DNA of 43,883 bases, taken from Nocardioides sp. (GTDB lineage: Bacteria; Actinomycetota; Actinomycetes; Propionibacteriales; Nocardioidaceae). Made by a program: the position numbers and the translations under genes. The stretch covers positions 1-43,883 of the forward strand of contig NZ_JAEMSS010000008.1 of the NCBI RefSeq assembly GCF_016462705.1. The letters are read 5' to 3'. The notes beneath the pieces are model-generated. The model had not been told where the DNA came from and did not search any database. It saw only the letters and a list, made by a program, of their open reading frames with translations. This document shows positions 24,197-33,116 of this stretch, one piece after another. Every line of letters starts with the position of its first letter. Within the stretch, counting starts at the first letter, position 1.

Positions 24197-26932
24197 ATGC
24201 GCGCGCAGCCGCAGCCCGTCATCCCCGTCACCGTGCTCGAGACGAAGCTCTACGTCCCTCGACCGCGTCCGGGCCAGGTGTCGCGACCGCGGCTGCGGGA
24301 GCGCCTGGACCGCGCGACCCGGGCCACCCTGGTGCTCGTCTCGGCCCCGGCGGGCTTCGGCAAGACCACGCTGCTCACCGAGTGGCTGGCCGCCTCGTCG
24401 GCGGACGGCGGTCGGCGTACGGCCGCCTGGCTCTCGCTGGACGCCGGCGACAACGACCCGGCGCACTTCTGGACCTACGTCATCGCGGGACTCCGCTCGC
24501 TCGTCCCCGACATGGGCGCCAGCGCCCTCGAGCTGCTGCAGTCGCCGCAGGCGCTGCCGGTCGAGGCGGTGCTGACCACGCTGATCAACGACCTCGGCAC
24601 CGTCGACGGCGACGTGGTGCTGGTCCTGGACGACTACCACGTGATCGAGTCGCGCGAGGTGCACGACGCGATGGGGTTCCTGCTCGACCACCTCCCACCG
24701 CAGCTGCACCTGGTGATCTCCAGTCGGGCCGACCCGCCGCTGCCGCTGGCCAGGTTGCGGGCGGGCGGCGAGCTCGTGGAGGTGCGGGCCGCCGACCTGC
24801 GGTTCACGGCCGAGGAGGCAGCGGCCTACCTCAACGACGCGATGGGCCTGCAGCTCACCGCCCCGGACGTCGCCGCCCTCGAGGGACGCACCGAGGGCTG
24901 GATCGCCGCGCTCCAGCTCGCCGCGCTGTCGATGCAGGGTCGCGCCGACGCGGGGGACTTCATCGCCGGGTTCGCCGGTGACGACCGCTACGTCGTCGAC
25001 TACCTGGTGGAGGAGGTCGTGCAGCGGCAGCCCCAGCCGGTGCAGGACTTCCTGCTCCGCACCTCGGTGCTCACCCGGATGAGTGGTCCTCTCTGCGACG
25101 CGGTCGCCGGCTCCACCGGCGGCAAGGCGATGCTGCAGGCGCTCGAGCGCGGCAACCTGTTCCTGGTCCCGCTCGACGACCAGCGCCGGTGGTACCGCTA
25201 CCACCACCTGTTCGCCGACGTCCTGCAGGCGCGGCTGATGGACGAGCACCCGGAGCTGCTGCCGGACCTGCACGCGGCGGCCAGCCGGTGGTACGCCGAC
25301 AACGGCGAGCCCGCCGAGGCCATCCGCCACGCGATGGCGGGCGGCGACGTCCAACAGGCCGCGGACCTGGTGGAGCGGACCCTGGCCGCGGTCCGCCGGG
25401 ACCGTCAGGACGCGTTGCTCCGCAGCTGGCTCGAGGCCCTGCCCGAGGACGTCATCCGGGTCCGCCCCGTGCTGTGCATCGCCGCCGCCGGCTCCCTGCT
25501 CTCCACCGCCGAGGTCGAGGGGGTGGAGCGGAGGCTGCGGGACGCCGAACGATGGCGCGACCTGGTCTTCGACGACGCCGGACGCCAGGGCGAACGACCG
25601 CCGGAGCTGGTGGTGGTCAACGAGCAGGAGTTCGCCTGGCTGCCGACGTGGGTCTCGATCTACCGGGCCGGCCTGGCCCTGGCGCTCGGTGACGGACCCG
25701 CCACCGTGCTCCACGCCCGCCGGGCGCTCGAGGTCCTCGACGAGGACGACGTCGTCGGCCTGGGCGCCGCCACCGCCCTCATCGGTCTGGCGTCCTGGGG
25801 CACCGGTGACCTCGCCACCACCTATGCGGCCTACGTCTCGTGCCTGACCACGTTCGAGCGGGCCGGTCACGTCGCGGACGTCATGGGGATCGCGATCACG
25901 GTCGGAGACCTCTGCGTCGCCTTCGGCCGGCTCGACGAGGCCATGGGCACCTATGAGAGCGCGCTCGCCCTGGCCGCGGCCCAGGGCGGACCCGCCCCGC
26001 GCGGGAGCGCCGACATGTACGTCGGCATCAGCGGCGTCCACTTCGAGCGCGGTGACCTCGGCGCCGCCCACGCCGCGCTGCTGCGCTGCCGGGAGCTCGG
26101 GGAGCATCTCGGTCTGCCGCAGAACCGCTACCGGTCCCGTGTGGCCATGGCCCGCCTCCTCGAGGCCGAGGGCGACCTCGACGGCGCCCTCGAGCTGCTC
26201 GACGAGGCCGAGCGGCTGTACGTCGGGGACTTCTCGCCACGGGTGCGGCCCGTGCCCGCCCGGAAGGCCCGGGTGTGGGTCAAGCAGGGTCGTCTCGACG
26301 ACGTCCGCTCCTGGGCGCGGAGAGAGGGCCTGGCGCCGGACGACGAGCTCTCCTACCTTCGCGAGTTCGAGCACGTCACGCTGGCCCGAGCGCTGCTCGT
26401 CGAGGACCGACTGGACGAGGCGGCCGGTCTGCTGGACCGGCTCCAGGAGGCGGCCCAGTCCGGTGGCCGGACCGGTGCCGTGATCGAGGTCCTCGTCCTC
26501 CGGGCGCTCGTCGCGCAGCGGCAGGGCGACCCGCGCACCGCCCTGGCCGCGGTGTCCCGGGCGCTCGAGCTGGCGGAGCCGGAGGGCCACGTGCAGGTCT
26601 TCGTGGACGAGGGCGAGCCGATGGCCTCGCTGCTGCGCGCCGCGGCGGCGAGCGGTCACGGGCCGGCGTACCTGCACCGGCTGCTGGCCGGGCAGGGCGC
26701 TACGGCACCGAGCTCGCGTCGTCCGCGCAGCGGCGACCCGGTCGAGCCGCTGAGCGAGCGCGAGCGCGACGTGCTGCGCCTGCTCGCGACCGACCTCAGC
26801 GGACCGGAGATCGCCCGCCGGCTCGTGGTCTCGCTCAACACGGTGCGCACGCACACCAAGAACATCTACGCCAAGCTCGGCGTCAACAGCCGTCGGGCCG
26901 CGGTCCGCCGGGCCGAGGAGCTCGACCTCTAG
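24197..26932 (+). CDS. LuxR-family ATP-dependent regulator (LAL/MalT-like)
   Basis: A 911-aa regulator. The N-terminus begins with the usual [12 protein letters not shown] segment, then Walker [11 protein letters not shown] (49-58) and Walker B in [13 protein letters not shown]. The [16 protein letters not shown] block ends the NTPase/winged-helix part. A long TPR-like superhelix follows, and a LuxR-type helix-turn-helix occupies 852-911 ([13 protein letters not shown], then [15 protein letters not shown]). Relatives bind an inducer in the repeat region and activate nearby operons. The obvious target is the 91-aa/MMPL operon that begins 71 bp after its stop, whose upstream region has repeated TCACCAC sites. 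Confidence 0.93.
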   Translation: MRAQPQPVIPVTVLETKLYVPRPRPGQVSRPRLRERLDRATRATLVLVSAPAGFGKTTLLTEWLAASSADGGRRTAAWLSLDAGDNDPAHFWTYVIAGLRSLVPDMGASALELLQSPQALPVEAVLTTLINDLGTVDGDVVLVLDDYHVIESREVHDAMGFLLDHLPPQLHLVISSRADPPLPLARLRAGGELVEVRAADLRFTAEEAAAYLNDAMGLQLTAPDVAALEGRTEGWIAALQLAALSMQGRADAGDFIAGFAGDDRYVVDYLVEEVVQRQPQPVQDFLLRTSVLTRMSGPLCDAVAGSTGGKAMLQALERGNLFLVPLDDQRRWYRYHHLFADVLQARLMDEHPELLPDLHAAASRWYADNGEPAEAIRHAMAGGDVQQAADLVERTLAAVRRDRQDALLRSWLEALPEDVIRVRPVLCIAAAGSLLSTAEVEGVERRLRDAERWRDLVFDDAGRQGERPPELVVVNEQEFAWLPTWVSIYRAGLALALGDGPATVLHARRALEVLDEDDVVGLGAATALIGLASWGTGDLATTYAAYVSCLTTFERAGHVADVMGIAITVGDLCVAFGRLDEAMGTYESALALAAAQGGPAPRGSADMYVGISGVHFERGDLGAAHAALLRCRELGEHLGLPQNRYRSRVAMARLLEAEGDLDGALELLDEAERLYVGDFSPRVRPVPARKARVWVKQGRLDDVRSWARREGLAPDDELSYLREFEHVTLARALLVEDRLDEAAGLLDRLQEAAQSGGRTGAVIEVLVLRALVAQRQGDPRTALAAVSRALELAEPEGHVQVFVDEGEPMASLLRAAAASGHGPAYLHRLLAGQGATAPSSRRPRSGDPVEPLSERERDVLRLLATDLSGPEIARRLVVSLNTVRTHTKNIYAKLGVNSRRAAVRRAEELDL

Positions 26933-26939
26933 AGCCGGT

Positions 26940-26981
26940 TCACCACCTCGCTCACCACACCTGGTGATCCGCACTCACCAC
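26940..26981. promoter_or_regulatory. TCACCAC repeats and palindrome before the MMPL operon
   Basis: TCACCAC occurs at 26940-26946, 26952-26958 and 26975-26981, in the same orientation and spaced 12 and 23 bp start to start, about one and two helical turns. The middle copy is also the left arm of a perfect palindrome TCACCA-CACC-TGGTGA (26952-26967). The cluster lies just upstream of the probable -10 box TAGCTT (26991-26996). It is a strong candidate binding region for the LAL regulator encoded immediately upstream. Confidence 0.6.
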
Positions 26982-26990
26982 ATCCGTTCC

Positions 26991-26996
26991 TAGCTT
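26991..26996 (+). promoter_or_regulatory. -10 box of the 91-aa/MMPL operon, leaderless
   Basis: TAGCTT ends 7 nt before ATG 27004, without a ribosome binding site, so the first gene of the operon is probably read from a leaderless mRNA. The TCACCAC repeat ending at 26981 lies 9 bp upstream of it. Confidence 0.5.
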
Positions 26997-27003
26997 CAGC
27001 GCC

Positions 27004-27279
27004 ATGAGCGAGATGTCGAGCGGTGCCGACCACGGTCCCGGGCGCTACGAGATCCGGCTCACGGGACACCTCGACCCCCGCTGGGCGGGCTGGTTCGACG
27101 GCATGGCCGTCACCAACGACGCCGACGGCACCACGGTGATCCGCGGTGACGTCGTCGACCAGTCGGCGCTCCACGGGCTCCTGCACAAGGTGCGGGACAT
27201 CGGGCTGCCCCTCGTCTCGGTCGTCCGCCTCGACGCGGACCAGCCACCTCCACCCTCACCCCGAAAGGCACGACCATGA
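27004..27279 (+). CDS. Small conserved-type protein (91 aa) before MMPL
   Basis: It begins MSEMSSGADHGPGRYEIRL and contains GHLDPRWAGWFDGM, TTVIRGDVVDQSALHGLL and HKVRDIGLPLVSVVRLD. This pattern is familiar from short actinobacterial proteins encoded beside LAL regulators, where the BTLD-like half (DQSALHGLLHKVRDIGLPL) is well conserved. I know of no assigned function. There is no membrane segment, so it is cytoplasmic. Its stop overlaps the MMPL start by 4 nt (ATGA), and with the regulator upstream it forms a regulator-small protein-transporter set. Confidence 0.82.
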   Translation: MSEMSSGADHGPGRYEIRLTGHLDPRWAGWFDGMAVTNDADGTTVIRGDVVDQSALHGLLHKVRDIGLPLVSVVRLDADQPPPPSPRKARP

Positions 27280-29435
27280 ACAGGTTCACCCGTCGCATCG
27301 CGATGACCAGTGCGCGGCACCCGTGGCGCACCATCGCCTCCTGGGCCCTCCTCCTGGGCGGCATCTTCTTCCTCGCCGGAGCCGGGGGAGGCACCTTCTC
27401 CGAGGACTTCTCGGTCCCCGACAGCCAGAGCGGGCAGGCACGGGCCATGCTCGAGGAGAGCTTCCCCGAGGCGGCCAAGGCCACGGCCATGGTCGTCCTC
27501 GCGGCGGAGGACGGCGAGACGCTGGAGTCGCACGCCGCCGACATCTCCGACGTCCTGGCCGACGTCGCCGGGCTGACCCACGTGCAGTCGGTGGGCGACC
27601 CGTTCGCGGACCGCACCGTGTCGGCGGACGGCCGGATCGGCTACGCGCTGGTCACCCTCGACGTGCCGGTGCGCGAGATCGAGAAGCCCGAGATGACGGT
27701 GATCTCCGAGGCGGTCTCCGGCGTCGAGGTGGACGGGCTGCAGGTCGAGCTCGGCGGAGACGCGGTCTTCCTCAAGGCCGAGGACGACACCGGCCACGTG
27801 GGGATCGGCCTGCTGGTCGCCCTGCTCGTGCTGGTCGTGGTGTTCGGGACCCTGGTGTCCGCGGTCGTGCCTATCGGGTTGTCGATCGTCGGCGTGGGCG
27901 CCGGCATCGGCGGCATCACCCTCCTGGCCGGCTCGATGGAGGTGTCGGCCTCGGCCATCCCGGTCGCGGGCCTCGTGGGCCTGGGCGTCGGCGTCGACTA
28001 CGCACTGTTCATCGTGGCCCGCTACCGCGACAACCGCGCGTCGGGTCAGGCCAACCAGAGCGCGCTGTCCGACGCGATGGCGTCATCGGGGTCCGCCGTG
28101 GTGTTCGCCGGCGGCACGGTGGTCATCGCGACCTCGGCGCTGGCCCTCACCGGGCTGGGCGTCCTCACCTCGATCGGCCTCTCCACCGCGATGATGGTGC
28201 TCTTCGCCGTCGCCGCGGCGACCACCCTGCTCCCCGCCGTGCTCACCCTGCTGGGCGACCGGATCGACAGGGGCAAGGTCGTCCGCCGGCACCGCCCGGC
28301 CACGCAGCCCCAGGACACCGCGTGGTGGCGCTTCGGGCACCGGGTGTCCGCCCGCCCGTGGCCCTACCTGCTCGGGTCCGTCGTCGCGCTGCTCGCCATC
28401 GCCACGCCCACGCTGTGGCTGCAGACCGCCTTCCCCGCGGCCGGGGACGCTCCCGCCGGCACCACGCACCGGCAGGCCTACGACCTCCTCACCGAGGGCT
28501 TCGGGGTGGGCTTCAACGGGCCGCTGCTGGTCGTCGCCGACCTGGACGCCCCGGGTGTGGGTGCGGACGGCCTCGACGGGCTGACCGCGGACATCGACGC
28601 CCTCCCGCGGATCGCGTCGGTGACCGAGCCGCAGGTCTCGGCGGACGGCCGGACCGCGGTGTTCCAGGCGCTGCCCACCACCGGGCCCGCCGACCTCGAC
28701 ACCTCGCTGGCCATCGACCAGGTCCGTGACCTGATCCCCGGCAACGTCTACGTCTCCGGCATCACCGCGGTCACCGACGACGTCAACACCCAGCTCAGGG
28801 ACAAGCTCCCGCTGTTCATGGGTGTCGTCATCGCCATCTCGTTCCTGCTGCTGACGATGGTGTTCCGGTCGGTCGTCGTGCCGCTCAAGGCTGCGGCGAT
28901 GAACCTGCTGTCCATCGGGGCGGCGTACGGCGTCCTGGTCGCGGTCTTCCAGTGGGGCTGGGGCGGCAGCCTGATCGGGCTGGAGGGCCCGACCCCGATC
29001 ACCTCGATCATCATCGTGCTGATGTTCCCGATCCTGTTCGGGCTGTCGATGGACTACGAGGTGTTCCTTCTGTCCCGGGTCCGCGAGGAGCTCGAGCGGA
29101 CCGGCGACAACGTCGAGTCGGTGGCCCGCGGGCTGGCCGGCACCGGACGGGTCATCACCTCGGCGGCGCTGATCATGATCGTGGTGTTCCTCAGCTTCGT
29201 CGCCAGCCCGGTGCCGTCGCTGAAGATGCTGGGCCTCGGTCTCGCCACGGCGATCCTGGTGGACGCCACGATCGTCCGGATGGTCCTGGTCCCCGCCACG
29301 ATGGCCCTGCTCGGCAACGCCAACTGGTGGCTGCCCGCCTGGCTCGACCGGGTGCTGCCCAGGGTCACGGTCGAGTCCGACCCGGTCGCGGCCCCGCTCG
29401 ACGGCGTACGGCGTCAGGAGCTCGTCGCCCGCTGA
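27276..29435 (+). CDS. MMPL family transporter
   Basis: A 719-aa RND-superfamily integral membrane protein with about eleven or twelve membrane segments and two large external loops (about 40-172 and 375-510). Each half has the proton-relay type motif: GVGVDYALFIVARYRD (Asp241) and GLSMDYEVFLLSRVREEL (Asp593). Length fits the YdfJ/MmpL-short class seen in Streptomyces and Nocardioides. Such proteins export lipids or hydrophobic small molecules. CGAAAGG lies a few bases before the ATG that overlaps the preceding stop. A perfect hairpin follows the stop. It is probably induced by the LAL regulator in response to its cargo or a related toxic compound. Confidence 0.93.
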   Translation: MNRFTRRIAMTSARHPWRTIASWALLLGGIFFLAGAGGGTFSEDFSVPDSQSGQARAMLEESFPEAAKATAMVVLAAEDGETLESHAADISDVLADVAGLTHVQSVGDPFADRTVSADGRIGYALVTLDVPVREIEKPEMTVISEAVSGVEVDGLQVELGGDAVFLKAEDDTGHVGIGLLVALLVLVVVFGTLVSAVVPIGLSIVGVGAGIGGITLLAGSMEVSASAIPVAGLVGLGVGVDYALFIVARYRDNRASGQANQSALSDAMASSGSAVVFAGGTVVIATSALALTGLGVLTSIGLSTAMMVLFAVAAATTLLPAVLTLLGDRIDRGKVVRRHRPATQPQDTAWWRFGHRVSARPWPYLLGSVVALLAIATPTLWLQTAFPAAGDAPAGTTHRQAYDLLTEGFGVGFNGPLLVVADLDAPGVGADGLDGLTADIDALPRIASVTEPQVSADGRTAVFQALPTTGPADLDTSLAIDQVRDLIPGNVYVSGITAVTDDVNTQLRDKLPLFMGVVIAISFLLLTMVFRSVVVPLKAAAMNLLSIGAAYGVLVAVFQWGWGGSLIGLEGPTPITSIIIVLMFPILFGLSMDYEVFLLSRVREELERTGDNVESVARGLAGTGRVITSAALIMIVVFLSFVASPVPSLKMLGLGLATAILVDATIVRMVLVPATMALLGNANWWLPAWLDRVLPRVTVESDPVAAPLDGVRRQELVAR

Positions 29436-29450
29436 GCCGACGACAGCAAC

Positions 29451-29489
29451 GCGGACGATCCGGGCCACCAGGCGGCCCGGATCGTCTGC
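29451..29489. terminator. Bidirectional hairpin terminator
   Basis: GACGATCCGGGCC (29454-29466) pairs perfectly with 29474-29486 across a 7-nt loop. The stem extends to 16 bp with one mismatch (29451-29489). It separates the converging MMPL and acetyltransferase genes. Confidence 0.85.
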
Positions 29490-29500
29490 GTCCGGTCGGG

Positions 29501-30076
29501 CTAGGACAGCGGCAGGCGCATCACGACCCGCGGGAACCCGCCGCTCACCGACCGGGTGTCCGCGACCTTGGTGAATCCGGCGCTCTCGAACAGCGCCCTG
29601 GTCCCGACGAAGGCCATCGTGAGGTCGACCTTGGCCCCCTTGTTGTCGACCGGGATCGCCTCCACCGCCGGTGCTCCCTGCGAGCGGGCGAGGTCGACGG
29701 CGCCGGCGACCAGGGCGTGGGAGATGCCGCGGCCGCGGAAGCCGGGCTGGACCCGGACGCAGAAGATGTTCCAGACCGGGAGGTCGTCGACGGCGTCGAT
29801 CTTGGTCGAGCGGGCCACCGGGAGCCCGGCGCGCGGGGCGATCCCGGCCCAGCCGGCGACCGCCCCGTCCTCGTAGGCGAGGACGCCCGGGGGCACCTTC
29901 CGGCGGCACAGCTCCTCGACGTACTCACCGCGGGCCCTGCCGACCAGCGACTTGTTGGTGGCCGAGTCGACGCGGTGGCTGAGGCACCAGCAGACGCTGG
30001 CATCGGGGTTCTTCTTCGGGCCCAGGACGGCCGCGACGTCCGGGAAGCCGTGCGCCGGGCGGACCTCGACGGTCAT
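29501..30076 (-). CDS. GNAT family N-acetyltransferase
   Basis: A 191-aa acetyltransferase. A Cys-rich segment ASVCWCLSHRV comes early, then PPGVLAYEDGAVAGWAGIAPR. The acetyl-CoA-binding motif A is RVQPGFRGRGISHALVAGAV, and ALFESAGFTKVAD forms the end of the fold. This subgroup often acts on small molecules or peptides, but the substrate cannot be read from sequence. The start ATG 30076 overlaps the stop of the second GNAT gene (ATGA), so the pair is co-translated. The longer frame to 30376 lies inside the upstream gene and is not used. Confidence 0.87.
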   Translation of the reverse strand: MTVEVRPAHGFPDVAAVLGPKKNPDASVCWCLSHRVDSATNKSLVGRARGEYVEELCRRKVPPGVLAYEDGAVAGWAGIAPRAGLPVARSTKIDAVDDLPVWNIFCVRVQPGFRGRGISHALVAGAVDLARSQGAPAVEAIPVDNKGAKVDLTMAFVGTRALFESAGFTKVADTRSVSGGFPRVVMRLPLS

Positions 30077-30627
30077 GCCGCCTCGCCGGGCCACTCGGAA
30101 GCGAGGACCGCGAAGAGGAACTCGCTGCCCCACGCGCCCTTGAAGAACACGTTGTCGTGGAAGTGCGCCTCCTTGCGGAAGCCGACCCTGGTGAGGAGGG
30201 CGGCCGCGGCGTCGTTGCGGGCATCGGTGATGGCGACGACCCGGTGGACCCCCAGCTCGCCGAAGACGTAGGAGAGGAGGCCGCGGAGCGCCTCGGTCGC
30301 GTAGCCCTGGCCCTGGTGCTCCGGCGCGAGCGTGAACCCGACCTCCAGCTGCCGGGGCTCGTCCGCGCTGACGCACGCGGCGAGGTCACCGACCAGGTGG
30401 CCGGCGTCGTCCACGAGGGCGAGCTGGTACCACTCGCCGGGGACGCCGAGCCGCAGCGTCTGCATGTCCGCGACGAGGGCGACACCCTGCTCGAGGGTGT
30501 AGTCCTCCCAGCTCTGGTAGCGCGCGACGTCCGGGTCGGACCGGTAGCCGACGAAGGCCTCGACGTCGGAGGGCCGCATGGCGCGCACCGTCAGCCGCTC
30601 GGTCGAGAAGAAGACGTCGTCGTCCAT
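30073..30627 (-). CDS. RimJ/RimL-type GNAT acetyltransferase
   Basis: A 184-aa acetyltransferase starting MDDDVFFSTERLTVRAMRPS, the usual opening of RimJ/RimL relatives. LEVGFTLAPEHQGQGYATEA is motif A, and ARNDAAAALLTRVGFRKEAHF is motif B. Members acetylate protein N-termini or small molecules. A TACGCT box lies 8 nt before ATG 30627. It heads a two-gene acetyltransferase operon and diverges from the pyridoxamine-oxidase-like gene, whose probable start is 48 bp away. Confidence 0.88.
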   Translation of the reverse strand: MDDDVFFSTERLTVRAMRPSDVEAFVGYRSDPDVARYQSWEDYTLEQGVALVADMQTLRLGVPGEWYQLALVDDAGHLVGDLAACVSADEPRQLEVGFTLAPEHQGQGYATEALRGLLSYVFGELGVHRVVAITDARNDAAAALLTRVGFRKEAHFHDNVFFKGAWGSEFLFAVLASEWPGEAA

Positions 30628-30675
30628 GGTGGGGGAGCGTAGATGGAGCCGGGGCCGGGCGGGTACCGGCGGCGG

Positions 30676-31155
30676 GTGACCGACACTGACGACCAGGCCA
30701 AGCTGCTCGAGCTCATGCGCGACATGTACGTCGCGATGCTCACCACGACCCGCGACAACGGGACCTTCCAGGCGGTGCCGATGGCGCGCCAGGAGGTGGA
30801 CCCGTCCGCCGAGCTGTGGTTCATCACCGCCCGTGACACCGAGCACGTGCGCAACCTCCAGGCCCGTCCGCAGGTGGGCCTGACCTTCTCGAGCCGGGAC
30901 TCCTGGGTCTCGGTCCACGGCACGGCGACGCTGGTGGACGACCACGCCAAGCTCGAGGAGCTGTGGAACACCTTCGCCGAGGCGTGGCTGCCCGGGGGGC
31001 CGGACGACGACAACGCCGCGCTCATCCGCGTCGACCTCGCCGGCGGTGAGTACTGGGACAGCCCGGGCGGCCGGGTCGCGTCGCTGATCAGCTTCGTCAA
31101 GACGAAGGTCACCGGCGACACCTACGACACCGACACGGGCACGGCTGACCTCTGA
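30676..31155 (+). CDS. Pyridoxamine 5'-phosphate oxidase-fold protein (general stress protein 26-like)
   Basis: A 159-aa flavin-binding split-barrel protein. It has LLELMRDMYVAMLTTTRDNG, AVPMARQEVDPSAELWFITARDTEH, QVGLTFSSRDSWVSVHGTATLVDD and the C-terminal GGEYWDSPGGRVASL. It resembles Ggs26/YhbT-like proteins that bind FMN or F420 and are linked to stress. GTG 30676 is preferred to ATG 30643 because the family begins near this point, and TACCGG (30664-30669) ends 6 nt before the GTG. Its stop is 5 bp from the stop of the convergent zinc-ribbon ORF. Confidence 0.82.
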   Translation: MTDTDDQAKLLELMRDMYVAMLTTTRDNGTFQAVPMARQEVDPSAELWFITARDTEHVRNLQARPQVGLTFSSRDSWVSVHGTATLVDDHAKLEELWNTFAEAWLPGGPDDDNAALIRVDLAGGEYWDSPGGRVASLISFVKTKVTGDTYDTDTGTADL

Positions 31156-31160
31156 CCCGG

Positions 31161-31316
31161 TCAGCCGGTCAGCCGGTCGCCGGGCATGCCGTCCGGCTCG
31201 CACGGGCAGTCGTCTCCGCAGGCGAGGTAGAGGTGCGGGGGGTGCCCGCAGCGCGGGCACGGCATCTCGTGCGTCAGGGGCTCTGCGTCGTCGTCGCTGG
31301 TCGTGGTCTCCCACAT
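31161..31316 (-). CDS. 51-aa zinc-ribbon protein
   Basis: A short frame starting MWETTTSDDDAEPLTHEMP has Cys pairs in CPRCG and CGDDCPC, about a dozen residues apart with HPPHLYL between, typical of a one-finger zinc ribbon. Its last part (DGMPGDRLTG) is disordered. GGGAGGGA lies 7 nt upstream of ATG 31316, an excellent ribosome binding site, which argues for real translation. There is no family name I can give. Small Cys-rich proteins like this are often partners of redox or nucleic-acid enzymes. It sits between the FMN-type stress protein and the DoxX-like gene. Confidence 0.7.
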   Translation of the reverse strand: MWETTTSDDDAEPLTHEMPCPRCGHPPHLYLACGDDCPCEPDGMPGDRLTG

Positions 31317-31420
31317 CGTGCTGTCCCTCCCCAGGGCACCGCCGAGCCGTAGGCCCGACCGCGTCGTTCTCGTTCCCCCACCTCTGCTGTGCCCGATTCC
31401 CGGTGGCGCTAACGAACGCG

Positions 31421-31452
31421 CCAGGCCCCGGACGCTGGCGTCCGGGGCCTGG
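31421..31452. terminator. Strong hairpin terminator after the DoxX-like gene
   Basis: CCAGGCCCCGGACG (31421-31434) pairs perfectly with 31439-31452 across a 4-nt CTGG loop. Outer bases CGAAC (31414-31418) and GTTCG (31455-31459) can extend it. It lies 17 bp beyond the DoxX-like stop on the minus strand. Confidence 0.85.
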
Positions 31453-31469
31453 TGGTTCGCGGTAGGGGG

Positions 31470-32057
31470 TTACCGCAGGATGGGGTTGGACTTGACGAGG
31501 TCGGTCGCCGCCCAGACCCGCCCGAGGCCCCAGGTGTTGCCGGCGTGCAGGGCGCCGAGGGCGATCAGGGTCAGCGCGCCGAGGATGTGGTCGTCCAGCA
31601 CCGGGTTGTTCTCCGGGGGCAGCACGACGGTCCACATCAGGACGTACATGAGGGCGCCGGCGGCGGTGCCGATCCGCATCCCGATGCCGAGGGTCAGCGC
31701 GACGCCGATGCCGAGCAGGCCGAGCATGAACAGCCAGTTGGCGACGTGGGTGCCCGCGATGTCGTTGTAGAAGCCCTTGAAGGGACCATCCGCACCGAAC
31801 TTCAGGAAGCCCAGGGTCGGGCTGCCGTCGTTGATCCAGGCCGCGTCGCCGAAGCGGTCGACGGTCTCGGCGCCGGTGGCGGGGTCGACGGTGCGCCCGG
31901 TCGAGAACCCGAGGGCGAGCAGCTTGTCGAAGAAGGCCCACAGGAACGTGAGACCGAAGGCGATGCGAACTGCGGCCAGGGCGCGGGCCGCGAACGGCGT
32001 CACGACCTGGTCCTCTACGGCCGCTTGCGAGAAGTGCGGGGTGTGGATGGTGGTCAT
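31470..32057 (-). CDS. DoxX/DoxD-like membrane protein
   Basis: A 195-aa membrane protein with four hydrophobic segments: ALAAVRIAFGLTFLWAFFDK, the stretch around NWLFMLGLLGIGVALTLG, GTAAGALMYVLMWTVVLP and HILGALTLIALGAL. A soluble loop (ADGPFKGFYNDIAGTH) resembles the DoxD/thiosulfate-quinone-oxidoreductase small subunit. The second ATG (32057) is chosen over 32063 because AGGAGGT (32065-32071) is 7 nt from it. Upstream are a DosR-like box (32155-32168) and a promoter block shared with the universal stress gene. A role in quinone-linked redox or membrane stress is plausible but unproven. Confidence 0.85.
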   Translation of the reverse strand: MTTIHTPHFSQAAVEDQVVTPFAARALAAVRIAFGLTFLWAFFDKLLALGFSTGRTVDPATGAETVDRFGDAAWINDGSPTLGFLKFGADGPFKGFYNDIAGTHVANWLFMLGLLGIGVALTLGIGMRIGTAAGALMYVLMWTVVLPPENNPVLDDHILGALTLIALGALHAGNTWGLGRVWAATDLVKSNPILR

Positions 32058-32091
32058 CTCCATGACCTCCTGTTCTGTGAGGTGCTCTGGT

Positions 32092-32168
32092 CTAGTGGCT
32101 CCAGCCTGAGTGCCCGGTCGGTCGAGGTTCAGTGCCGTGCGACACCTCCTGTGGGTGACCTAAGTCCC
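32092..32168 (-). promoter_or_regulatory. Matched promoter A: DosR-like box plus core promoter (DoxX gene)
   Basis: On the minus strand, GGGACTTAGGTCAC (32155-32168) matches 12 of 14 positions of the mycobacterial DosR/DevR core GGGACTWWAGTCCC. Forty-nine nt downstream is GCTGGAGCCACTAG (32092-32105), which ends 34 nt before the start at 32057. The same two elements with nearly the same spacing precede the universal stress gene. The pairing suggests a common activator; no DosR homologue is visible in this window. Confidence 0.55.
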
Positions 32169-32193
32169 GACGTCTGGGCGTCGCGCCGGCCGG

Positions 32194-33084
32194 TCACGGC
32201 ACCGTGACCAGCACGGACTCGGGCTCGGGGGTCATCAGGACGGGCACGGGGCTGCGCCCGATGACCGCCCGGGAGACGGGGCCGAGGTGGCTGCCGAGGG
32301 GCAGCAGGTGGTGCCGGCGCCCGATCACGAGCAGGTCCGACCGGTCGGCGGCGTCGAGCACGGCCTCCACCGGGGGCCCGTGCCGGACCTCCACCCTCGT
32401 GTCGACCATCGGGTAGCGCGCCCACAGCCGCTCCAGTGCCGGGGCGAGGTCAGTGAGGAACAGTGACTCCCGCTCGTCCAGGAAGGCCTGGTCGACCACG
32501 ACGTCGTCGTAGCCGTTGGCCAGCCACCACGCGTGCAGGACCACCAGGTCAGCACCGCGCTCGCGGGCCTCCTCGAACGCCGTGCGCAGGACGTCGTCGG
32601 CCTCGTCCACGTGCTGCACCGCCGCCGTCACGACCGGGGTGCGGGTCTGGGTGGGTCGCCAGCTCGCGGGCACCGTCACCACGGCGGACTGTGCGCGGGA
32701 GGCCACACCGTTGCTCCTCGACCCGGTGAACAGCCGGCGCAGGCGGCCGAGGTCGCGGTGCTCCACCACGACCATCCGTGCGGTCGCCGACCGCCTGACC
32801 AGCTCACCCACGATGGACCCGGAGCCGGTGAGCTCGCTGGTGACCGGGACACCGCCACCGGCCAGCTCGCGGGCGCGGGCCGTGGCCGCCTCGAGCACCG
32901 CGTCGGCCTCGGCCCTCGCGCCGTCGTAGACCCCGGCGTACGGCTCTCCGGCGGGGACCTGCAGCACGTGCACGACATGCACCGGCGACCCGGAACGGCG
33001 AGCCTCCTCGATGGCGAAGGTCAGCGCCGCCTCGCCGTTCTCGGCGGGGACGCCGACGACGATCGCGTGCTCGGGCTGGTTCAT
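32194..33084 (-). CDS. Tandem universal stress protein (two UspA domains)
   Basis: A 296-aa protein of two UspA-like domains. The first starts AIVVGVPAENGEAALTFAIEEA. The second has VTAAVQHVDEADDVLRTAFEEA, DLVVLHAWW, LLVIGRRHHLLPLGSHLGPVSRAVI and PVPVLMTPEP. The nucleotide-binding loop is recognisable in domain 2 but degenerate in domain 1 (EHRDLGRLRRLFTGSRSNGVAS). Duplicated USPs of this kind are typical DosR-regulon members in mycobacteria. AGGAGA lies before ATG 33084. A DosR-like box and conserved core promoter lie upstream. Confidence 0.9.
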   Translation of the reverse strand: MNQPEHAIVVGVPAENGEAALTFAIEEARRSGSPVHVVHVLQVPAGEPYAGVYDGARAEADAVLEAATARARELAGGGVPVTSELTGSGSIVGELVRRSATARMVVVEHRDLGRLRRLFTGSRSNGVASRAQSAVVTVPASWRPTQTRTPVVTAAVQHVDEADDVLRTAFEEARERGADLVVLHAWWLANGYDDVVVDQAFLDERESLFLTDLAPALERLWARYPMVDTRVEVRHGPPVEAVLDAADRSDLLVIGRRHHLLPLGSHLGPVSRAVIGRSPVPVLMTPEPESVLVTVP

Positions 33085-33116
33085 GACGTCTCCTGTCGAG
33101 TCAGGGTGGCTGCATG

